From positions 1 through 64,000 of the forward strand of contig NZ_BNAU01000008.1 of assembly GCF_014653945.1 (NCBI RefSeq): a stretch of 64,000 nt of DNA, written 5' to 3'. This DNA comes from Amycolatopsis deserti. Its GTDB lineage: Bacteria > Actinomycetota > Actinomycetes > Mycobacteriales > Pseudonocardiaceae. The notes beneath the pieces were generated by a model. That model was given only the letters and a program-made list of their open reading frames with translations. It was not told the DNA's origin and searched no databases. Position numbers and translations under genes: made by a program. Below are positions 56,086-64,000 of this stretch, one piece after another. Numbering within the stretch: the first letter of the stretch is position 1; every line of letters begins with the position of its first letter.

Positions 56086-57278
56086 CCGGACAGGACTGGA
56101 CCGGCCGGATCCTGGAGCTGGACGTGGGACCCGTGGCCCACGGCGGGCACTGCGTGTCCCGCGCGGAGGGCCGGGTCGTGTTCGTGCGGCACGCGCTGCC
56201 CGGCGAGCTGGTGCGGGCCGAGGTCACCGAGGACAAGGGCGGTTCCTTCTGCCGCGCGGACGCGGTGGAGGTGCTCCGCGCGGCTCCGGAGCGGGTCGAC
56301 CCGCCGTGCCCGCTGGCGGTGCCGGGGCAGTGCGGCGGATGCGACTGGCAGCACGCGACGCCGGGTTTCCAGCGGGAGCTCAAGGGCCGCGTGGTGGCCG
56401 AGCAACTCCAGCGGCTGGCCGGGCTGGAGTGGCCGGTGGAGGTCGAGGCGCTGCCCGGGGACGTGCTGGGCTGGCGGTCGCGGGTCCGGCTGGTCGCCGG
56501 TCCGGACGGGCGGGCCGGGTTGCGGGCGCACCGCAGTCACCGGGTCGTGCCGCTGGAGAAGTGCCCGATCACGGTGCCGGGAGCGCTGGACCGGGCGTTG
56601 TCGCGGCGGTGGCGGCCGGGCACCGAGATCGAGGTGACCAGCGACGGGGACGGCCAGGTGCACGCCCGCGAGCTGGCGACCGTGCGGGGCAAGCGCCGGG
56701 CGCGGCAGCTGGCCGGCGGGGTGGCGGTGCAGCACGCGGCGGGGCGGGACTGGCGGTTGCAGGCCCACGGGTTCTGGCAGGTGCACCCGGCGGCGGCGGA
56801 GACGTTCGCCTCGGTGGTGCGGGAGTGGGCGCGGGCCTCGCCGGGAGCGCTGGCGTGGGACCTCTATTCGGGGGTCGGGTTGTTCGCGTCGGTGCTGGCC
56901 GGGCAGGTCGGGGTGACCGGGCACGTGGTGGCCGTCGAGTCGGGGCACCGGGCGGTGCGCGACGGTGAGCAGAACCTGGCGGACCTGCCGCAGGTGAGCT
57001 GGCGGGCGGGCCGGACCGAGCAGGTGCTGCGGTCGCTGTCCGGGCAGCCGGAGGTCGTGGTGCTGGACCCGCCGCGGTCCGGGGCCGGGCGGGACGTGGT
57101 GCGGGCGGTGGCCGCGGCCGGGCCGGAGCGGGTGGTGTACGTGGCGTGTGATCCGGCGGCGCTGGCCCGGGACGTGGCGACGTTCGCCGACTCGGGGTAC
57201 CGGCTGGAGCGGTTGCGGGCGTTCGACGCGTTCCCGATGACCCATCACGTGGAGTGCGTGGCGCTGCTGGTCCGCTGA
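56082..57278 (+). CDS. TrmA/RlmD-like RNA uracil-C5 methyltransferase
   Basis: The 398-residue protein has an N-terminal TRAM domain (about 6-62), an iron-sulfur Cys cluster CPLAVPGQCGGCDW plus a later KCPIT Cys, and a SAM domain with WDLYSGVGLFASVLA (about 267-281), the LDPPRSGAGRDVV motif (about 329) and YVACDPAALARDVATF, ending DAFPMTHHVECVALL with the catalytic Cys at about 349 and Glu at 391. It should methylate a uridine C5 in rRNA or tRNA. The GTG overlaps the permease stop. It matches Rv2689c. Confidence 0.9.
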   Translation: MTGQDWTGRILELDVGPVAHGGHCVSRAEGRVVFVRHALPGELVRAEVTEDKGGSFCRADAVEVLRAAPERVDPPCPLAVPGQCGGCDWQHATPGFQRELKGRVVAEQLQRLAGLEWPVEVEALPGDVLGWRSRVRLVAGPDGRAGLRAHRSHRVVPLEKCPITVPGALDRALSRRWRPGTEIEVTSDGDGQVHARELATVRGKRRARQLAGGVAVQHAAGRDWRLQAHGFWQVHPAAAETFASVVREWARASPGALAWDLYSGVGLFASVLAGQVGVTGHVVAVESGHRAVRDGEQNLADLPQVSWRAGRTEQVLRSLSGQPEVVVLDPPRSGAGRDVVRAVAAAGPERVVYVACDPAALARDVATFADSGYRLERLRAFDAFPMTHHVECVALLVR

Positions 57279-57411
57279 GGCGCCGGAAATTGTCGGTGCC
57301 CTCCGGCATGATGCGGGGCATGACATCGCTGACTCGTTCGAGGGCCGGGCGGGGGCCGCCGGCTCCGTTGCTGGTGTGTGCGTGAAACCGTTGACCGGCA
57401 AGGGAGAGCTC

Positions 57412-58554
57412 GTGGCGGAGTCCGCTGAGTCTGCTGGGTCCACTGGGTCCACCGGGTCCACTGTGGAGACGTTCGCCGTGCTGCTGTGCGATGCCGCGCG
57501 GCGGCGGCTGGGTGAGCTCGCGGCGCGGGAGCTGGCCGGCCCGCGCTACGACGCGGGGCTGATCGACCGGGCGGCGGAGCTGGCGCTGCGTGAGGTGCTG
57601 GCGCGGCTGTGGCGGACCGGGTGGCAGCCGCGGGACGTGCACCAGATCGCGCTGCGGCGGCTGGACCGGCGTGGGGTGGCGTTGACGTTGGACGTGGTGG
57701 CCGGGTGCGCGGGCTCTGTTTCGGCGGAGGTCTGGTGGTCGCGGGATCGGCCGTGGCTGGGGCAGTGGTCGCAGCGGCACGGCGTGGAGCGGGTGACGGC
57801 GCTGCTCGTGGTGCTGGCGGTCCTGGAGGCGTTGTTGCCGCTGCCGCGGTTGCCGGACATGCCGGCGCCGGAGGAGCGGGTGGCCGGGGTGGACGAGAAG
57901 ATGCTGGCGCGGATCCGGGCGCTGCTGGCGAAGGCGGAGTCGACGTCGTTCCCGGAGGAGGCGGAGGCGCTGTCGGCGAAGGCGCAGCAGCTGATGAGCC
58001 GGTACTCGTTCGAGCGGGCGCTGGTGGAGGAGCCGGCGGCGCGGGCTGGTTCGGCGCGGCGGTTCTGGCTGGAGCAGCCGTACCTGGGCCCGAAGTCGTC
58101 GCTGGTGACAGCGGTGGCGACGGCGAACCGGTGCCGGGCGGCGTTCTACGCGAAGCTGGGTTTCGTGGCGCTGGTGGGTCACGAGGTCGACCTGGACCTG
58201 GTGGAGTTGCTGTCGACGTCGCTGCTGGTGCAAGCCAACGAGGCGATGCTGGCCACCGGCCGCGGCGCGAGAACCCGCTCGTTCCGGCACGCGTTCCTGC
58301 TGGCGTACGCCACCCGCATCGGCGAGCGCCTGACCGCGGCGGACCAGAGGGCAGGCGCGCAGTTCGCCGATCCGAGGCTGCTACCGGTCCTGACCCGCCG
58401 AGGGCAGGAGGTGGACACGCTGTTCGCGGAACTGTTCCCCCACACAACCCGCCGCACGACGACAATCAGCAACGCCGAGGGCTGGACAGCGGGCCGAGCA
58501 GCAGCCGACCGCGCCCGGCTGACGGCAGAGCACCCCGAAGTGGAGTCCCGCTAG
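57412..58554 (+). CDS. DUF2786 domain protein
   Basis: The 380-residue protein has a Ser/Gly/Thr-rich start with a small GGGTCCACT repeat, a helical N-terminal half (about 25-165), DUF2786 (about 170-205: KMLARIRALLAKAESTSFPEEAEALSAKAQQLMSRYSFE) and a C-terminal domain (DUF7168-like) with YATRIGERLTAADQRAG and GWTAGRAAADRARL. Function unknown. The GTG at 57412 follows GGGAGAG by 6 bases; an in-frame GTG at 57376 lacks one. It follows the methyltransferase gene after about 130 bp. Confidence 0.8.
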   Translation: MAESAESAGSTGSTGSTVETFAVLLCDAARRRLGELAARELAGPRYDAGLIDRAAELALREVLARLWRTGWQPRDVHQIALRRLDRRGVALTLDVVAGCAGSVSAEVWWSRDRPWLGQWSQRHGVERVTALLVVLAVLEALLPLPRLPDMPAPEERVAGVDEKMLARIRALLAKAESTSFPEEAEALSAKAQQLMSRYSFERALVEEPAARAGSARRFWLEQPYLGPKSSLVTAVATANRCRAAFYAKLGFVALVGHEVDLDLVELLSTSLLVQANEAMLATGRGARTRSFRHAFLLAYATRIGERLTAADQRAGAQFADPRLLPVLTRRGQEVDTLFAELFPHTTRRTTTISNAEGWTAGRAAADRARLTAEHPEVESR

Positions 58555-59235
58555 GACGATTCGAGCCGCCCAGTTTCGGCGCGTGATCCGCACAGCGGAG
58601 TAGTGGCTTTGCCGCACGCTCCGCCCGTGCGGCACAACCAGGGCGGGACCTACCCGGGCTGGTACGTGCTGTCCGCGCCCCGGCAAGGCGCCCTGGCACC
58701 ACCGCGTGCCCCTGTCGAGGCGGTCCCGCTGCGACGACAGGGCCGTGCCGCGCCCGCGGTGATTTCGCCTGCCGCGCGGCCGCAAGTCGTCGCGCCGCCG
58801 CGCTGGCGCTTCGCGCGGCGCCGCCGCAGGCCGCTTCGCGCTGCGCTGTCGCGCGGGCGGTTCCCCTCGGGCTGCCGCACGGCCGCTTCCCGCCGCGCCA
58901 CCCTGCCGCGCCCCGCCGCCGTTTGGCGCGCCGCGCTCGACCCCTCCGCAGCGCTTCGCGCTGCCCTGTCGCTTCGCTTTGCCGCGCTGTCGCACTGCGC
59001 CGCCGCTTCGGGAGCGCGCCACCTCGCGCCGCGCCGCTGCTTTGCGCGGCAACGTGCTCCGCCGCCGTTTCGCGCTGCCGCTTCGCGCGCGGCCGCGGCG
59101 CTGCGCCTCGCCGCCTCGCCACGCCGCCGCTGCTTCGCCCCGCGCCGCTTCGCGTCGCCCCTCCGCCCCGCGTCGCGCCCCCGCCGCTGCACTCCGCCAC
59201 ACCACCCGCTCCCCCCATCTCCCCCCAACCCCACC
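58555..59235. repeat. low-complexity convergent intergenic tract rich in CGCTTCGC words
   Basis: The 680 bp between the converging DUF2786 and sdhB genes are very GC-rich with CTTCGC-containing words (CGCTTCGCGC and CCGCTTCGCG) at least seven times between about 58808 and 59160. Every frame is open, but translations are Ala/Arg-rich without any domain or ribosome site. No terminator stands out. Confidence 0.65.
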
Positions 59236-59978
59236 TCACCCCAACCGCAGCGTCGCCTCCAGTGCGTCCCGGTTCAGACTCCCGATGACCTCCAGCGGGA
59301 TCGCCTTCGGGCACACCGCTGTGCACTCGCCGGTGTTGGTGCATCCGCCGAATCCTTCCGCGTCCTGGGCGGCCGCCATCGCGGCCGCGCGTGGCAGCCG
59401 TTCCGGTTCGCCTTGGGGCAACGTTCCCAGGTGCGTCGCCTTGGCGGCGGTGAACAGCATCGCCGAGCCGTTGGGGCATGCGGCCACACACGCGCCGCAG
59501 CCGATGCAGGCCGCCGCTTCGAACGCGCGGTCCGCGGCGGGCTTCGGCACCGGCGTTGCGTGGGCTTCGGGTGCGCTGCCGGTCGGCGCGGTGATGTACC
59601 CGCCCGCTTCGATGATCCGGTCCAGCGCCCCGCGGTCCACCACCAGGTCCTTGACCACCGGGAACGCCCGCGCCCGCCACGGCTCGACCGTCACGGTCTG
59701 CCCGTCCGCGAAATGCCGCAGATGCAGCTGGCACGTCGTGGTCGCCTTCTGCGGGCCGTGCGCCGTGCCGTCGATCACGACGCCGCACGCCCCGCAAATC
59801 CCCTCCCGGCAGTCGTGGTCGAACGCCACCGGTTCGTCGCCCGCGGCGGTCAGGCGCTCGTTCAGCACATCGAGAACCTCCAGGAACGACATGTCCGGCG
59901 ACAGGCCGTCCACTTCGTACCGCACCAGCCGGCCGCGGTCGGCCGCATCCTTCTGCCGCCAGATCTTCAACACGAGTT

Positions 59979-59982
<4 letters not shown>
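59236..59982 (-). CDS. sdhB: succinate dehydrogenase iron-sulfur subunit
   Basis: The 248-residue protein has the [2Fe-2S] site [15 protein letters not shown] (about 58-72) and the [4Fe-4S]/[3Fe-4S] sites [17 protein letters not shown] (about 160) and [21 protein letters not shown] (about 209-229). It passes electrons from SdhA to the quinone. The GTG at 59982 overlaps the sdhA stop by 4 bp. It is the last gene of sdhCAB. Confidence 0.95.
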
Positions 59983-61903
<1,921 letters not shown>

Positions 61904-61907
<4 letters not shown>

Positions 61908-62602
61908 CCGGCCAATCCGGTGACGACGGCGAACGGGACGGACAGGTACCCGGCGGTGACGGCGGCCGCCACGCCGAGCGCGACACCCCGCGCGGTGCGC
62001 CGCGCCGCGCCGGAGGTGCCGAGGCTCTGCAGCGCGCTCCACAACCCGTGCCGGATGTGGAACCCGAGCGCGACCACCGCCAGCGTGTAGACCAGCGTCA
62101 CGTACCAGAGCCGGAAGTCGGCGGTGACGTTGTCGTGCACCGCGCCCGGCACGCCGTTCGGGTTGAGGTGCCCGGTGGTCAGGTCGAGCACGTGGTAGAC
62201 GACGAACAACGCGAGCATCACCCCGCCCCAGCGCATCGTCCGCGCCGCGTAGTCACCCTGGACGCGCCCGCGGTGGGCGTAGCGGACCGGGCGGGCGGCG
62301 CGAGCGCGGCGCGCCAGACGAGCGGCGGTGACGGCGTGCAGCACGACGCAGACGACCAGCCCGGTGCGCAGCACCCACAGGAACCCGGAGTGCCCGAGGA
62401 CGCTGTCCAGGATCGTCCGCAGCCAGGCCGCGTAGTGGTCGAAGCTCGCCGCGGAGACGAAGAACTTCAGGTTGCCCAGCATGTGCGCGATGACGAAGAG
62501 CAGCAGGAGCAGGCCGGTCACGGCCATGATCGCCTTCTGCCCGACGGTCGAGGACCACAGCCGGCGTGGTCGTGGTGGTGCGGAACGTTCGAGTAGGGCC
62601 AC
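61904..62602 (-). CDS. sdhC: succinate dehydrogenase cytochrome b subunit
   Basis: The 232-residue protein has five membrane helices with heme-ligand-type His residues in [47 protein letters not shown] and [19 protein letters not shown], the pattern of the di-heme b558 anchor of SdhCAB enzymes. It moves electrons across the membrane to quinone. The start GTG at 62602 has no ribosome site; it is the first gene of the operon, divergent from lysR. Confidence 0.9.
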
Positions 62603-62641
62603 TCGGGCAGCGTGCGGCCCGCGACGACGAGTCGTCCAATA

Positions 62642-62675
62642 TATCGAAGCGCTGGAGACGATAGCCTGAAGCTAT
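62642..62675. promoter_or_regulatory. possible LysR-type regulator site between sdhC and lysR
   Basis: The 71-bp divergent gap carries TATCG at 62642 inverted as CGATA at 62659, and ATAGC/GCTAT arms at 62661 and 62671 that overlap the lysR start. Either could be the T-N11-A type site of the adjacent regulator; the arms are short, so the call is tentative. Confidence 0.3.
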
Positions 62676-63594
62676 GACGTTGCAGCAGCTGCTGTACTTC
62701 CTGGCGGTGGCCGAGACGCGGCACTTCACGCGCGCCGCCGAGCGCACGTATGTGGCGCAGCCCTCACTGAGCAAGCAGGTCCGCGCACTGGAGGACGAGC
62801 TGGGCGCGCCGCTGTTCAGCCGCGCACGGGGCAACGTCACGCTCACCCCGGCCGGCGAGGCGCTGCTGCCGATCGCGCGGCGCATCGTCGCCGACGTGGA
62901 CACCGCGCGGCTGGAGGTCGCCGAGCTGGTCGGGCTGCGCCGCGGCCGGGTCCGGGTGGGCGCCACGCCGAGCCTGTGCGTCACCGTGTTCGCCGACGTG
63001 CTGCACCGCTTCCACCGCGAGTACCCGGGCATCGAGCTGGTGGTGGAGGAGAGCGGGTCGAAGGACCTGGTGCGGGCGCTGACGCACGGCGAGCTGGACC
63101 TGGCGGTGCTGATCGCGGCCGGGGCGGAGGCGGCCCTGACGACGGTGCCGCTGCTGCGGGAGCGGCTGGTGGTGGCCGCGCCGGCCAGGGTGGACCTGGG
63201 CGCGGCGGTCCGGCTCGAGGAGCTGCGCGACCGGCCGCTGGTGATGTTCCGGGAGGGCTACGACCTGCGGGACGTCACCCTGCAGGCCTGCCGCGCCGCC
63301 GGGTTCACGCCGGTGTTCGCGGCGCAGGGCGGGGAGATGGACGCCGTGCTCCGGTTCGTCGAGGTGGGGCTGGGGGTGGCGGTCGTGCCGACCCTGGTGC
63401 TGACCGGGCGGCCCGCCCTGCGGGGGACGCCCCTGACCGCGCCGGAGATGACGCGGACGATCGCGCTGGCCCAGCGGAGCGACGTGGCGCCCACCAACGC
63501 GGCCCGCGCGTTCCGCGACACGCTGCGCGCCCACCTCGACGACCTGCACCGGGACGGCGGCCTGCCGGCGGGGGTGGAGCTGGTGGGGCGGTGA
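62674..63594 (+). CDS. LysR family transcriptional regulator
   Basis: The 306-residue protein has the N-terminal winged HTH (about 3-62: LQQLLYFLAVAETRHFTRAAERTYVAQPSLSKQVRALEDELGAPLFSRARGNVTLTPAGE) and a periplasmic-binding-like effector domain (about 90-290). Divergent placement from sdhC strongly suggests control of sdhCAB; in relatives a LysR gene flanks this operon. The effector could be a dicarboxylic acid, which is a guess. ATG at 62674 fits the HTH start. Confidence 0.93.
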   Translation: MTLQQLLYFLAVAETRHFTRAAERTYVAQPSLSKQVRALEDELGAPLFSRARGNVTLTPAGEALLPIARRIVADVDTARLEVAELVGLRRGRVRVGATPSLCVTVFADVLHRFHREYPGIELVVEESGSKDLVRALTHGELDLAVLIAAGAEAALTTVPLLRERLVVAAPARVDLGAAVRLEELRDRPLVMFREGYDLRDVTLQACRAAGFTPVFAAQGGEMDAVLRFVEVGLGVAVVPTLVLTGRPALRGTPLTAPEMTRTIALAQRSDVAPTNAARAFRDTLRAHLDDLHRDGGLPAGVELVGR

Positions 63595-64000
63595 GTGGCC
63601 TGGCCGGGATGACGGGGGTGCCGGGCGGGTGCAAGCCGGGTGGTGCGGGTGCCATTGCCGTGGATTGCCGTGGGCTGGGCAGGTGTCAGTCAGCGGTGGA
63701 GGCGGTGCATGTGGCGGTGGCGGGGGGGTGCAATGGTGCCTGACGGGCTCGTGGGCGCCCCGCCGGCGGGGGAGGGGTGAGTGAGCCGATGGTGCAGGCG
63801 CCCGCCCAAGTCGAGGCGCCCTGCCGGCGGCGGTGGAGCTGGTCAGGGCGGGGTGACTGGGTCCGCCGGAAGGGCGGGTCCGGCGCGCGGTGGACCTGAC
63901 GGGCCGCCACGGCGAGCGGCATACCGGCTGCTGCCGGGGCGCACGGGCCCGCTCGGGCCTCTCGTTGCGGCCACTCACACGATCGAATCCTCGCCGCGCC
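63595..64000. repeat. low-complexity tract at the window edge, no gene recognised
   Basis: Downstream of lysR the sequence is GC-rich with GGTGCGGGTG, CCGGCGGGGG and GAGGCGCCC-type words and frames that stay open on both strands without any domain. It resembles the other tracts at convergent 3' gene ends and may run past the window edge. Confidence 0.5.

Overview
The window is about 70% G+C, uses many GTG and a few TTG starts, and is dense with genes that have clear actinobacterial homologues. The gene order around sigA, ppgK, suhB, cei, dut, DUF3710, DUF3159 and the two TrkA-like genes matches the order recalled for Mycobacterium tuberculosis Rv2689c-Rv2710. The content fits the order Pseudonocardiales, most likely Amycolatopsis or a close relative. 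That placement is inferred from gene content, not from a search. I see no rRNA, tRNA, CRISPR array, transposase or phage gene.

Region 1 (1-15.8 kb) is a sterol side-chain catabolism cluster: a FadA5-type thiolase divergent from CYP125, an Ltp3/Ltp4/DUF35 aldolase operon divergent from an acyl-CoA synthetase, EchA19 divergent from FadD19, and an NPD-type flavoprotein. Five sites with the KstR core AACnnGTT lie in the three divergent promoter regions. The gene set suggests use of sterols, including C24-branched plant sterols. An amidase and an ECF sigma factor with its divergent RibD-like partner interrupt the cluster.

Region 2 (15.8-33.4 kb) is mixed housekeeping: an APC permease, an ECF42 sigma factor with its DGPF partner, a lipoprotein, an SRPBCC protein, class I fumarase, SigB, D-aminoacyl-tRNA deacylase with an overlapping methyltransferase, two M20 peptidases flanking a DinB-like gene, a pseudouridine kinase/glycosidase pair, and the DUF3099, DUF3039 and YihY genes that also lie between sigA and sigB in mycobacteria.

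Region 3 (33.4-58.6 kb) holds a superfamily 2 helicase, a PepSY membrane protein, a glutamine-synthetase-like enzyme with a permease, then sigA and the conserved sigA-dut-ceo block, which ends in a KimA-like potassium permease and an RNA methyltransferase. Two segments within the block look like local additions: a membrane-protein gene (48.2-49.2 kb) and a TetR/haloacetate-dehalogenase-like pair (51.1-52.6 kb) with its own operator-like dyad.

Region 4 (58.6-64 kb) is a low-complexity tract, an SdhCAB operon and a divergent LysR regulator.

Three things outside the genes deserve attention. Several convergent 3' gene ends are filled with locus-specific GC-rich repeat tracts, including a 21-bp minisatellite and a 109-bp tandem duplication. 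The 600 bp between the sigA terminator and a permease is an almost continuous chain of large two-tier palindromes. Downstream of sigB there is a second, strand-specific terminator with no matching gene, suggesting a small RNA.
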